DNA of 54,153 nucleotides, from assembly GCA_905339255.1 (NCBI GenBank), contig CAJPFO010000090.1, positions 1-54,153 of the forward strand. The letters run 5' to 3'. Position 1 is the first letter of the stretch. The number at the start of each line of letters is the position of its first letter. Source of the stretch: Myxococcaceae bacterium. GTDB lineage: Bacteria > Myxococcota_A > UBA9160. The translations under genes and the position numbers were made by a program. This document shows, piece by piece, positions 15,935 to 24,656 of the stretch. Under the pieces are notes generated by a model, which was given only the letters and a program-made list of their open reading frames with translations, was not told the origin of the DNA and did not search any database.

Positions 15935-16181
15935 CGGCTCGTCCGTGTGAGGTCGATCGCCGCAGGATAGCGGGCGGCTCGCGACGCAATCTCCGAAGCC
16001 CCCGCGCATGCGGACTCGGATCGCCCTTCGATCGATCGCGCTTTCGAGCTCGCTGCGTGGCGAAGGCCGAGCGGGGATGGTAGAAGGCGGAGGCATCGCA
16101 CCGCGGCGCCGTCCGACCCACTCTCCCCATCGATCACGACCCGTCCGCGAGGCCTCGGGGAGGGGCTCCGAGGAGATCGCA

Positions 16182-17807
16182 TTGAATCGTGCGCGGCAGA
16201 TCGTCGCAGTCCTGGTTGGGGTCCTTCACTGCATCGGGTGCGAACGCGAGTCGGCGCCCTACGATCCGCGACCGGATCGAGCGCTCGAGCTCGTGATCGC
16301 CGATACGACGAGCGGCCCCGTGGCGGGTTTCGAGACCGAAGGCGACCTCGACGTCTTCCTGGGCATCCCGTATGCCGAGCCGCCCGTCGGCGACCTGCGG
16401 TTCGCCCCGCCTCGACCCGTCACGCACTGGGCCCACGTGCGACCGGCATTCCGGTTCGGACCGACCTGCCCTCAAATGGAGGATGAATTCGAGCCGGCGT
16501 CGCTGCTGCACCAGGACGAGGACTGCCTCTCGCTCAACATCTGGACACCCGGGCTCGATTCGAAGAAGAGACCCGTCGTCGTGTACATCCACGGAGGGGG
16601 CTTCATCGAAGGAGGCTCCGGCGACCCGCTCTACGACGGAGAGCATCTCGCCCGCCGGGGCGACATCGTCGTCGCGAGCCTCAACTACCGCGTCGCAGCA
16701 CTCGGCTTTCTCTCCCTCGACTCCTTCGGTCCCGAGTTCTCGGGATCGGGAAACCTCGCGCTCCAGGACCAGACCGCAGCGCTCGTCTGGATCGAGAGCA
16801 ACATCGATCGCTTCGGCGGGGACCCCGATCGGATCACGATCATGGGAGAGTCGGCCGGAAGCACGAGCGTCCTGTTCCACATGATCTCCCCTGCATCGAA
16901 GGGACTGTTCCAGAGAGCGATCGCGCAGAGCGGCGCAGTGAACCTCGCGCGAACCCCTGAGCAGGCTGCGAAGATCACGGAGCGCTTCATGGAGCTCGCC
17001 GGAGTCCGGGACGTCGCAGGGCTCCGGGCTCTTTCCGCGCGCAGGATCGTCGAGCTCGAAAAGAAGCTTCTCGACGACGCCGGATTCGAAGCCGACCTCG
17101 TGTTCGCTCCCGTGCTCGACGGGATCGTGGTCCCCACCGATCCTTGGCGTGCGCTCGAAGAGGGCGCTGCAGCAGGGATCCCGCTGCTCCACGGGACGAA
17201 TCTCGATGAGTACCGCTACTGGCTGCTCTACTTCGCGTGGCTCGAATACATCCCGACCGCCTGGGCGCTGGCTCGTGCCCCCTCCGTCCAGGAGCAGCTC
17301 GGCCCGCGGCTCGACGACGTGATCGAACACTACCGGCACACGCTTCCGAATCCGGGGTTGAGCGGTGTGACGTTCGCGCTCGTGAGCGATCTCATGTTCA
17401 GGGCGCCGCATCTGCGGGTCTCCGATCTGCAGAGCCGACATGCTCCCGTCTGGATGTATCGGTTCGATTGGAAGTCGAAGGTGTCCAATGGCCTCGGCGC
17501 GTGCCACGCGATCGAGTTGCCCTTCGTGTTTCGCACCTTCGATTCACCGACGAGCGATCAGATCGTCGGGCCGAACCCGCCGATGGCGCTCTCCGACGCG
17601 ATGATGGATGCGTGGATCCGTTTCATCCGCACGGGGAACCCGGGCCGTGCCGGAGCGTCGACGTGGCCGGCCTACGACACCGGCCGCCGCGCGACCCTGA
17701 TCTTCGACGAGGCCATCGCGCTCCGGGACGATCCCGACGCCACCACCCGCCGGCTCCATGACGGGATCCCGGATCGGACGCCTGCCGGAGGGACGGCGCT
17801 CGACTGA
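16182..17807 (+). CDS. Type B carboxylesterase, exported or lipoprotein
   Basis: 541 residues. I start it at the TTG at 16182 because AGGAG (16171-16175) is well placed and the resulting N-terminus MNRARQIVAVLVGVLHCIGC is a signal peptide with a lipobox-like CIGC; the frame is open further up but that part is not protein-like. Catalytic features: IHGGGF oxyanion hole, nucleophile S224 in GESAG, acidic residue around D342/E343 in GTNLDEY, and H442 in ACHAIELPF. The FLGIPYAEPPVGDLRF and EDCLSLNIWTP signatures confirm the family. Such enzymes hydrolyse esters, amides or carbamates. Single-gene unit, divergent from the ADP-ribosylhydrolase. Confidence 0.93.
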   Translation: MNRARQIVAVLVGVLHCIGCERESAPYDPRPDRALELVIADTTSGPVAGFETEGDLDVFLGIPYAEPPVGDLRFAPPRPVTHWAHVRPAFRFGPTCPQMEDEFEPASLLHQDEDCLSLNIWTPGLDSKKRPVVVYIHGGGFIEGGSGDPLYDGEHLARRGDIVVASLNYRVAALGFLSLDSFGPEFSGSGNLALQDQTAALVWIESNIDRFGGDPDRITIMGESAGSTSVLFHMISPASKGLFQRAIAQSGAVNLARTPEQAAKITERFMELAGVRDVAGLRALSARRIVELEKKLLDDAGFEADLVFAPVLDGIVVPTDPWRALEEGAAAGIPLLHGTNLDEYRYWLLYFAWLEYIPTAWALARAPSVQEQLGPRLDDVIEHYRHTLPNPGLSGVTFALVSDLMFRAPHLRVSDLQSRHAPVWMYRFDWKSKVSNGLGACHAIELPFVFRTFDSPTSDQIVGPNPPMALSDAMMDAWIRFIRTGNPGRAGASTWPAYDTGRRATLIFDEAIALRDDPDATTRRLHDGIPDRTPAGGTALD

Positions 17808-17893
17808 TTCCGCCGCCGGGGGCGCTCGCATTCGCGGCCTCCTGCGGAGCGACGCTGCGCGAACCGATCGGGACGGTGGTAGCCTCGCTGCGC

Positions 17894-18970
17894 ATGGGAG
17901 AGCCCCAGCTCCACGCGCCGACCGGATCGCCGCGCGAAGCTCCGCGGCGTCGGCCCTGGTCGCAGGCGTGGCTCGCGGCGCTTCCGGTCTCGCCGGTCCT
18001 GGGAGGAGTGCTCCTCTTCGTGGCCCACGTGGCGCTCGGTCTCACGCTCGTCGGCCTGCTCGGGGATTTCGGCGCGGAGCCGGGCCGCGTGCTGCGACTT
18101 CTCCGTGAGTCGGGCTTCGCCACCGTCATCTTCGGCCTTCTCATCGGGTACGCGCCCGCCGCGATGGCCGCCTCCGAGCGCGCGCAGTTGCGCGCACTCC
18201 ACGACCTGCGCCCGGCGCTCCGGATCTCGCCCGAGGGCTTCGAGGGGCTCGAGCGAGCGCTCACGAGCTTCGACCTGCGCGAGCTTCGGATCGCGGGGAC
18301 GATCGCTGCGCTCGCGACCCTCGCGATCTTGTTCCTCGATCCCGGCGTGCAGCGGACCCGGCGAATCGACGACCCCGTCATCCTCTGGAACGTCTGGCAG
18401 AACGTGCTCGCCGGCTGGCTCTGCACGCGAACGATGAGTCGCGAGCTTCGTGCATCCCGGTTCTTCTCGCGCATCGGAGACCGCTACGCCGAGGTCGGGC
18501 TCTTCGACCTTCGACCGCTCGCACCCTTCGCGCGCCGCGGGATCCAGGGAGCGCTCGTCGCGATCCTCATGCTCTCGCTCTTTTCGCTGATCCTCCTCGA
18601 TCGTGGCGCTGCGCGGGTGGCTCCGCTCATCCAGGCGCTCGTGATTCTTCTCGGTGGCGTTTCTCTTTTCTTGCCGATGCGCGGCGTTCACCGGCGCATC
18701 GCGGCGAATAAACGCGAGTCGCTCGCCAGGATCGTCGAGCGCATCGCCCGCGCCGAGGCCGCCCTCGTGGCATCGAGCGCCGGGGCCGAAGCAGACGCGG
18801 CCACGCGGCTCGCCGCGCTCCTCGCGCTTCGCCGCGAGATCGAGTCGGCTCGCGAGTGGCCCCTCGAGTTCTCGCTTCTCGTGCGTTTCGGCGCCGTCGT
18901 GGCGATCGGCCTGCTCTCCTCGCTCGGCCAGGTGATCCTCGAGAGGATCCTCGGCGCGTATCTCCCCTGA
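17894..18970 (+). CDS. Polytopic membrane protein of unknown function
   Basis: 358 residues from the ATG at 17894 (an in-frame GTG at 17876 is also possible; neither has a clear ribosome site). I see about six hydrophobic segments, near residues 38-60, 78-95, 137-152, 222-240, 248-265 and 330-350. Between the fifth and sixth lies a basic, helical cytoplasmic stretch (RRIAANKRESLARIVERIAR) suggesting a coiled coil. Trp and Arg flank the first helix. I recognise no family. It follows the carboxylesterase by 86 bp on the same strand and ends just before a hairpin. Confidence 0.8.
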   Translation: MGEPQLHAPTGSPREAPRRRPWSQAWLAALPVSPVLGGVLLFVAHVALGLTLVGLLGDFGAEPGRVLRLLRESGFATVIFGLLIGYAPAAMAASERAQLRALHDLRPALRISPEGFEGLERALTSFDLRELRIAGTIAALATLAILFLDPGVQRTRRIDDPVILWNVWQNVLAGWLCTRTMSRELRASRFFSRIGDRYAEVGLFDLRPLAPFARRGIQGALVAILMLSLFSLILLDRGAARVAPLIQALVILLGGVSLFLPMRGVHRRIAANKRESLARIVERIARAEAALVASSAGAEADAATRLAALLALRREIESAREWPLEFSLLVRFGAVVAIGLLSSLGQVILERILGAYLP

Positions 18971-18989
18971 GTCTTCGGCGCTCACACGA

Positions 18990-19017
18990 GCCCGCCCTTC
19001 TCGAAAGGAGGACGGGC
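18990..19017 (+). terminator. Hairpin after the membrane-protein gene
   Basis: GCCCG (18990-18994) pairs with CGGGC (19013-19017), with an inner CCTT-CTCGA-AAGG stem. It starts 20 nt after the stop codon. There is no T tract, so it would be a weak or non-canonical terminator. The inner CCTTCTCGAA core is shared with two hairpins near 1.5 kb. Confidence 0.35.
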
Positions 19018-19100
19018 CACGGCTATCTTCCGCGTCGGCTCGGGCGACGAGAGGCTCTGTTTCGAAGGGCTCGCTCGACGCCCCCGCGGAGGGGCCGGAC

Positions 19101-19580
19101 ATGAGCGCAATCGCACGTCGACTGCTCTTGGTGCTTCTTCTCGCAGGCTCTGCAGCGTGCGTCGACGCCGCGTCGGCTGTGGACCGGAGCGATGCCGCCT
19201 TCGGCGACGCGCACTTCATCTCCTACGAAGGTGATCAGAAGTGGCCCACGGCCCCGGGCACCGAGACGATCGGGAGCTTTGCCGTACCGATCTACATCGG
19301 TCTTCCGACACGACCCTACCGGGTGATCGGCCGCATCTACGACCCGCGGACGACGGGAATCGGAGTGGTTGGACGCGTCTTCGCCGAGGGTCTCTTCTCG
19401 GAGAAGAATCGCCAGCGCGACGTCGCGAACCAGGCCCGTTTCCGCGGAGCCAACGCCGTGCTCGTGACGGACGATCGCCGCGTCCTCGAGGCCCTCGACC
19501 TCTCCGAACGCGAGGTCCGCGATACCGCCCCGCTCTTCGATCACAAGGACAAGGTGGTGCTCGCGATCGAGCTCGAATAG
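19101..19580 (+). CDS. Lipoprotein, hypothetical
   Basis: 159 residues, ATG at 19101 with GGAGGGG about eight bases upstream. Residues 4-20 form a signal peptide ending in the lipobox LAGSAAC (Cys 20), so it should be lipidated. The mature domain is alpha/beta: TETIGSFAVPIYIGLPTRP, YRVIGRIYD, ARFRGANAVLVTDD. The pattern of a strand YRVIGRIY followed by a helix and GANAVLV is reminiscent of small bacterial surface lipoproteins that contain a ferredoxin-like or YceI-unrelated fold, but I cannot name a family. It is convergent with the radical SAM gene, 36 bp apart. Confidence 0.82.
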   Translation: MSAIARRLLLVLLLAGSAACVDAASAVDRSDAAFGDAHFISYEGDQKWPTAPGTETIGSFAVPIYIGLPTRPYRVIGRIYDPRTTGIGVVGRVFAEGLFSEKNRQRDVANQARFRGANAVLVTDDRRVLEALDLSEREVRDTAPLFDHKDKVVLAIELE

Positions 19581-19616
19581 CGGGAGCGCTCCGACCGGAC
19601 CCGCGTGGCGCGCCGC

Positions 19617-20942
19617 TCACGCCCCTTCGGCCAGGCGATTCGCCCGGGCCCGCATCTCGTCCTTGTAGAAGGCGTTCGGCACCGCGTCGAGAATCGCGTT
19701 CGCGGCCCACGCCACGTCCGCCGCGCTCACGAGCGAGAGCTTGAGCGGGCGGGTGTTGTACTGGTAGTCGTTCTCCTCGATCGCCTCGACGTTGCGGATC
19801 TCCTGCTCGACCGCGTAATCGTGGAGCGAATTGCCGGGGCCCGGCGTCGCAATCGAGAAGGAAAGGCTGTCGGGTCGGATCCGTTCGATCAGGCGCACGG
19901 TCGCCTCGAGGTCCTCGCGCGTCTCGACGGGAGCCCCGAGCATCACGAAAGCGAGCGTTCCGATCCCGAGCTCGTGGCAGAGGTCGAACGTCCGGATCGT
20001 CTGCTCGATCTTGATTCCCTTGCGAAAGAAGTCGAGAACCTTCTGCGAGCCGCTCTCGACTCCGAACGCGATCGCCTCGACCCCGCATCGCTTCATCTGT
20101 TCGAGCAGGGGCGGCGTGATCTGATCGACTCGCGCCTGACACACCCAGCGGGGGTCGGGAAGACCCGCTACGGCGAGCTCGCGCTCGAAGTCGACGAAGA
20201 ACTCGGAACCTCCGAGGACCATCGTGTCGTCCTTGAAGAGAAACCGCGTATGCCCGAGCGAGCTCGCGATGTTCGCCATCTCGCGCGCCACGCGCCGCGC
20301 GCTCCGCCGCCGCACCCGCATCCCGTGCATCTTGTCGAGCATCGGCTTGCAGAAGAGGCAGTTGTACGGGCAACCGCGTGAGGACATCATGCCGACGTAC
20401 TCGATGTCGTCGGCAAAGTACTTGCGGTAATCGACGAGCGTGCGGTCGGGGTCGGGGAAGACGTCGAGGTCCGGCTCGAAGCCCCGGTCAGGACCGAACA
20501 CGACGCGGTCGCCGTCTCGCGCCGCCGAGCCCGCGATCCCATGGAGAGGCTTTCCCTTCTCGATTGCTTCGACGAGGTCGAGCATCGTGTACTCGCCCTC
20601 ACCGACGACGGCGGCATCGAACCCGCGCATCACGGCGTCCTCGGTGCGCAGCGTCGCGTGGGGCCCTCCCACGATCACCGGAAGGTCGGGGCGGCGCTCC
20701 TTCACGCGCCGGAGCACGAGAGCGGCCCTCCCGAAGAGAACGGTGCTCGAGCTGATCCCCACGAGGTCGGCGTGGGCGATCGACTCGTCGACGCGCTCGA
20801 TGCGATCGACGGCGAGGTCGAAGAACTCGACCTGGTGGCCGCGCGCCTTGAGCACGGCGCCGATGTGGAGGAGCCCGAGCGGCTCCTGGAGCTGCCCGAA
20901 GGTCGGGTAATCCCAGCGCGGATAGACCAGCGTGACGTTCAT
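19617..20942 (-). CDS. B12-binding domain radical SAM enzyme
   Basis: 441 residues, ATG at 20942. Residues 1-145 form a cobalamin-binding-like Rossmann domain (VTLVYPRWDYPTFG, IGAVLKARGHQVEFFDL, PVIVGGPHATL). The radical SAM cluster ligands are C191, C195 and C198 in RGCPYNCLFC. The C-terminal TIM-barrel half includes IAFGVESGSQKVLDFFRKGI, a common SAM/strand-4 signature. Members of this class carry out methylations and rearrangements in lipid, bacteriochlorophyll or hopanoid pathways. The classical B12-ligand DxHxxG is not seen, as in many relatives. The substrate is unknown and the gene appears monocistronic. Confidence 0.92.
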   Translation of the reverse strand: MNVTLVYPRWDYPTFGQLQEPLGLLHIGAVLKARGHQVEFFDLAVDRIERVDESIAHADLVGISSSTVLFGRAALVLRRVKERRPDLPVIVGGPHATLRTEDAVMRGFDAAVVGEGEYTMLDLVEAIEKGKPLHGIAGSAARDGDRVVFGPDRGFEPDLDVFPDPDRTLVDYRKYFADDIEYVGMMSSRGCPYNCLFCKPMLDKMHGMRVRRRSARRVAREMANIASSLGHTRFLFKDDTMVLGGSEFFVDFERELAVAGLPDPRWVCQARVDQITPPLLEQMKRCGVEAIAFGVESGSQKVLDFFRKGIKIEQTIRTFDLCHELGIGTLAFVMLGAPVETREDLEATVRLIERIRPDSLSFSIATPGPGNSLHDYAVEQEIRNVEAIEENDYQYNTRPLKLSLVSAADVAWAANAILDAVPNAFYKDEMRARANRLAEGA

Positions 20943-21082
20943 CGGATTTCGGACCCTCTCGAGATTCGCCGTCCCAGGTGGGCGTCCCCTCCCCTCCCGG
21001 CCGGGGATCGCCGGCCGGCGATCCTAGCGAGTCCCACCCGGCTTTCGCAGGGCTCCCGGACCGCGGGCCGCTCGGCGGGCGA

Positions 21083-21792
21083 CTACCCGTTCCCGCGCTT
21101 GCGGCCGAGAGCCGCAAGGGCGGCGGTGCCCGAGGAAACGAGCAGCAGCGTGCCAAGCTCCGGGCTGAAGGACATGGTGAGGATGCCGAACGTCGGCAAC
21201 GTCGCGCTCGATCCGATGTTCGTCTGGATCACGATCGGTGTCACGAGCCGTACGTGATTGCCCGAGAGAAAACCCATCTGCGTGGTCGCGCCGCCCATCG
21301 ATGTCATGACGGTCGCAGTGCCGAGCGTCCAGGGTGCCCCCTGCAGCGTCACGCTCACGATGCCCATCGCGGTGATCAGACCGCCCCGACCCCGATTCCG
21401 CGAGTGCCCGCTAGGGTGAACGGAACGTTCACGTTGGTGATCGAACCGGGACAAGGAGCGAAGAGACAGAGGTTGCCGGTGCCCTCGATTCCCATCACGC
21501 CCGTACCGCCCGCGAAGCTACCGGCGCCGCTATTCGCCTCGACCTTGATGCCGGCGATCGGGAACGCAGCCGGATCCGTCACGGGGAGCGTCGCGACGGT
21601 CGAGAACATCGACGCCGGAAGTGTGAAGTTTGCGCCACCCCAGTAGTCCGCAACGTCGATGCGGCCCATTTGGATCACGGGCAATGTGCCGATACCGACC
21701 GTCAGGAATCCGGACGCGATCTGCGGAGCTGCTCCTGCCTGCCGCGCCGAGAGCACGACAACCGCGACGAGAACACCGCACCACTTGCGCAT
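21083..21792 (-). pseudogene. PEP-CTERM-like exported protein, split by a one-base frameshift
   Basis: Starts at the ATG at 21792 (AAAGGAG upstream) with a signal peptide (MRKWCG ... QAGAAPQ). The frame reads well to TLAGTRGIGVG and then hits a TGA at 21376. The next frame continues as GLITAMGIVSVTLQGAPW and runs to a C-terminal SPELGTLLLVSSGTAALAAL then GRKRGNG. Adding one G to the GGGG run at about 21393-21396 joins the two into one protein of about 236 residues. The tail is a PEP-CTERM variant with PEL in place of PEP. It may be a real lesion, phase variation or an assembly error in a homopolymer. Composition is Gly/Ala/Thr/Val-rich and the function unknown. Confidence 0.75.
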
Positions 21793-21972
21793 GGATCCAA
21801 CTCCTTTGCCCGTCCGTCGAACGAGGTCGCGCTCCCTTGGCGCCCTCGACCGTACGTCAGGGCACCTGGAGCGCCCCCACTCTCCCACCTCCGGAGCGTC
21901 GCATGGCGCAAAATTCGATGAATCGACGCCACCAGCTCGTGAGGTCACTCCTCGACGGGGTCCCGTGCGCCG

Positions 21973-22635
21973 TCAGCGACGCTCGAACGGGCCGAGCGAG
22001 CGAAGGATGCCGTAGACCGGGAGATAGAAGCCGGCCGCCTCTACGAGGAGGCTGAAGCCGAACAGGACGGCGATCTGCTCCGCGATGCCCGCTGGCTCGA
22101 AGGCCCCGCCGATGAGGACTGCGATCTGCCGGGTGCCGGCGAGGAACACCGGCGTGTACCAGACGCCCGCCGCGAAGAGGATCGAGAGATACCAGGCGAG
22201 GAGGCCCTTGCGCGCGCCCGGATCGCGGCGCTCCGCGATCGAGATGTAGACGAGAGTCGCGCCGCCCGAGACTGCGAGAAGCGCGAGCGATCGCGGTGCG
22301 AAGAGCGCTCGCACGGTGAGTGTCGCGGCGTCGGCGTTCGCAGCGACCACGTCCGGCAGACGCGATCGCAGCAGCGACTCGAGCGAGATGAGCGCGCAGA
22401 GTCCAAGGACCAGCGACATCCCCACTCGCAGAGAGCGGCGGCCTCCGTCGAGAACCCCGCGCGTAAGCTCGAAGGCTGCGAGGACGAGGATGCCACCCTC
22501 GAAGAAGGCGAGGATCGCCGGAAGGACCGGAGATCCCATCGGAACGACACCGAAGAGGAGCACTTCGGAGATGGTCCGCGCCCCGCTCGAGGTGGCGACG
22601 AGTTCGATTCCCCAGTCGTAGAGCCCGCCGATCAC
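21973..22635 (-). CDS. Polytopic membrane protein, third gene of the flavoprotein operon
   Basis: 220 residues from the GTG at 22635, in the same frame as the ferredoxin and 30 bp after its stop. About six transmembrane segments are visible (EVLLFGVVPMGSPVLPAILA, ALLAVSGGATLVYISIA, YLSILFAAGVWYTPVFLAG, AVLFGFSLLVEAAGFYLPVY). The proximity to a ferredoxin and a fumarate-reductase-like flavoprotein suggests a quinone-reactive or electron-transfer membrane anchor, but no haem-ligand His pattern is evident. Family not recognised. Confidence 0.72.
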   Translation of the reverse strand: MIGGLYDWGIELVATSSGARTISEVLLFGVVPMGSPVLPAILAFFEGGILVLAAFELTRGVLDGGRRSLRVGMSLVLGLCALISLESLLRSRLPDVVAANADAATLTVRALFAPRSLALLAVSGGATLVYISIAERRDPGARKGLLAWYLSILFAAGVWYTPVFLAGTRQIAVLIGGAFEPAGIAEQIAVLFGFSLLVEAAGFYLPVYGILRSLGPFERR

Positions 22636-22665
22636 GTAGGCGGCAGCCGGTCGCCCATTCGGCCC

Positions 22666-22878
22666 TCACCAGATCTGCAGCTTCAAGGCATGCGTCGGCT
22701 CCACGAAGATCGCGTCTTTCGGACGGTCGATTTCACAGGAGAAACAGGTCTGGCAATCGTCCCGATGGACGATCGCCGCAAGACGTTCCCCCGGCACGAG
22801 GCGAAGCACGTCGGAGGGGCAGATCTCGACGCAGATTCCGCATCCGTCGCAGCGCACTTCGTCGATGCGTTCGATCAC
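22666..22878 (-). CDS. Small ferredoxin, AprB-like, with one cluster ligand lost
   Basis: 70 residues from a GTG at 22878 that overlaps the flavoprotein stop as GTGA. The first [4Fe-4S] motif is complete: C10, C13, C16, C20 in CDGCGICVEICP. The second has C42, C45 and C48 (CQTCFSC) but the position of the fourth Cys is R52 (EIDRPKDAI, where EIDCPKDAI is expected). A single T-to-C change (TGT to CGT) would explain it. So cluster 2 may be absent or a 3Fe-4S. The pairing with a fumarate-reductase-like flavoprotein recalls AprA/AprB-type dissimilatory modules. The lesion fits the other defects in this operon. Confidence 0.85.
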   Translation of the reverse strand: MIERIDEVRCDGCGICVEICPSDVLRLVPGERLAAIVHRDDCQTCFSCEIDRPKDAIFVEPTHALKLQIW

Positions 22879-24562
22879 GCGTCCTGCTCCCCGGCCCGTG
22901 GCCGAACCGGATAGGTCGCGAGAGGCACCGGCTCGCGCTCGAGTCGCATCGGTCCCGGTTCGGAGCACCGTACGTTGATCCACGCGAGCTCGGAGCCCGC
23001 GCCCGGGTGATCGGCGCGGAAATGCGACGCTCTCGACTCGGTCCGCGCGAGCGACGCGCGCAGGTACATTTCCGCCGTGCGGAGCATCTTGCGGGTCTCG
23101 TGGAGCTTGCAGAGCTCGTGAGGATTCCGGGCTCCGAGTCGCGGAAGCGCTTCGTCGCGCAGCGTCTCGATCGTCTCGAGGGCGGCCGCGAGGGCTTCGC
23201 CCCGCTTGCGGGTGCTCACGTCGGAATGGAACAGCGCGGCCTGCATGCGCGCCTCGACCTCGGCCGGTCGAAGCGGCAGGAGGGGCGCGCGGTCGAGAGG
23301 CCCGGTCGCGCGCGCGACGATGCGCTCGACGTCGTCCGGATCGGGCTCGATCCGATCTGCGTCGCGCAGGTACGCCGTGGCGTCCCGCCCGCTGCGTTCG
23401 CCCGAGCCCATGGCCCGCATCGTGGACCAGCCATGAATACGGCCCGGATCGAGCGCCTCGGTCATCTCCGCGGCGAAGAGCCCCGCGAGGTCGGACTGAC
23501 CGTCCGCTCCGACCCGGGCACCCCACGCAGGCCCTGAACGGCCGGCGTCCATTCCTGCGGCTTCGCGAAATCGACGCCCGCCGCCTCGAGCTTCGCGAGG
23601 TTGAGCGGCATGAAGCCGCCGATGCTTCCGAGCGATCACCCGACGCGCTCGCGCCACGCCTCGCCCATGTCGAGGTAGAAAGGCGGGCCGTGGCCCTGCT
23701 CCACCTCCCTCGCCATGGCTGCGACCAGCTCGTGGATCTCTGCTGCGTCGCCATCCGGATGATGGCGCGCCATGAAGGGTTCTCCTCGAGCGTCGAGCAG
23801 ACGGCCGCCCCACTTGAGCGCGATCCCCGTCCCCTCGAACCCGAAGTGCGGCGAGCCGGTGTTCATGCACAGAAACTCCATGTTCGAGAGGCGGACACCT
23901 TGCTCGAAGGCGAGCCGATAGCCGTCGCCCGTGGTGGCGTAGGTGCACGCGTAGTGTCCCCGGAAGCTACAGTCGGCGGTGGCGAGAAGGACTGCTCGTG
24001 CACGGAAGAGCAAGGGCGCACCGGTCACACGATCGATCGCGATCGCGCCGACCACCTGCCCGCGGCGCTGGAGCAGATCGGTTACGAACACGCGAGCGCG
24101 TCGTCGAGCGCCGATGGCGGCCCTGCGCCGCAGCACGCCGGCCACCGCGGATCCCCCAACCCGATCGCGGAAGGTCGGCCTCACCATCATGAGGACGTGC
24201 GGAAGCCCTCGCGACGGCAGACGCAGAGGGCGATCGCCGAGCTTCGCGTACGCAATTCCCCACTCCTCGAGGCGGCGTAGCCGCCGGTGCGACGTCTCGA
24301 GGATCTCCGCGACGAGCGGTTGACGCGAGAGGAAGCCGTTCGCCTCGACGAAATCCCGCAGCCAGCGGTCGAGGTCGTCCTCCGGCAGGCAGTGGATCGT
24401 CGCCCCGGCGCAAAGCCTCGACTGGCTCGACATGCCGATCGACGCCTTGTCGACGATCGCGACGCGCTCGACTCCGGCTTCACGAGCGGCGATGGCGGCC
24501 CAAAGCCCGGCGTAGCCGCTTCCGACGATCAGCAGATCCGAGTCGTGCCGCTCGATCTCCAC
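22875..24562 (-). pseudogene. Fumarate-reductase/AprA-like FAD flavoprotein with a nonsense codon and a frameshift
   Basis: Starts at a GTG (24562). The FAD-binding N-terminus is intact (LLIVGSGYAGLWAAIAAREA). Reading stops at TGA 23636-23638 after EAWRERVG, but the same frame continues with SLGSIGGFMPLNLAKLEAAG and EWTPAVQGLRG. Trp (TGG) is the likely original residue. Then a one-base loss in the GGGG run near 23524-23527 shifts to the frame GADGQSDLAGLFAAEMTEAL, HGWSTMRAMGSGERSG, ending at 22875. Restored, it would be about 562 residues, a normal flavoprotein length. It would pass electrons between substrate and the coupled ferredoxin. Reported as a pseudogene with the caveat that sequencing error could cause one or both lesions. 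Confidence 0.8.
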
Positions 24563-24656
24563 GCCGCGAGCCTACGCAGCGTGCCAATACCCCACCACGA
24601 CCAATATTCGATAGGGTCATACCGATTCCTGATGGGACGGCCGGCTCGGAGGCGCA
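24563..24656. promoter_or_regulatory. Divergent LysR control region
   Basis: 94 bp between the flavoprotein start and the LysR start. It is more AT-rich than its surroundings and contains CCAATA twice (in CCAATACCCC and CCAATATTCG) and an AATATT palindrome. LysR regulators typically bind such intergenic regions and control the divergent operon. The exact T-N11-A box cannot be fixed from sequence. Confidence 0.5.

Noticed and set aside
23630-23640. Second selenocysteine codon in the flavoprotein (TGA 23636-23638)
   Set aside because: The residue expected at this place is Trp (RVG-W-SLGS), there is no neighbouring Cys, and no stable hairpin follows within 40 nt. The same gene also has a frameshift.
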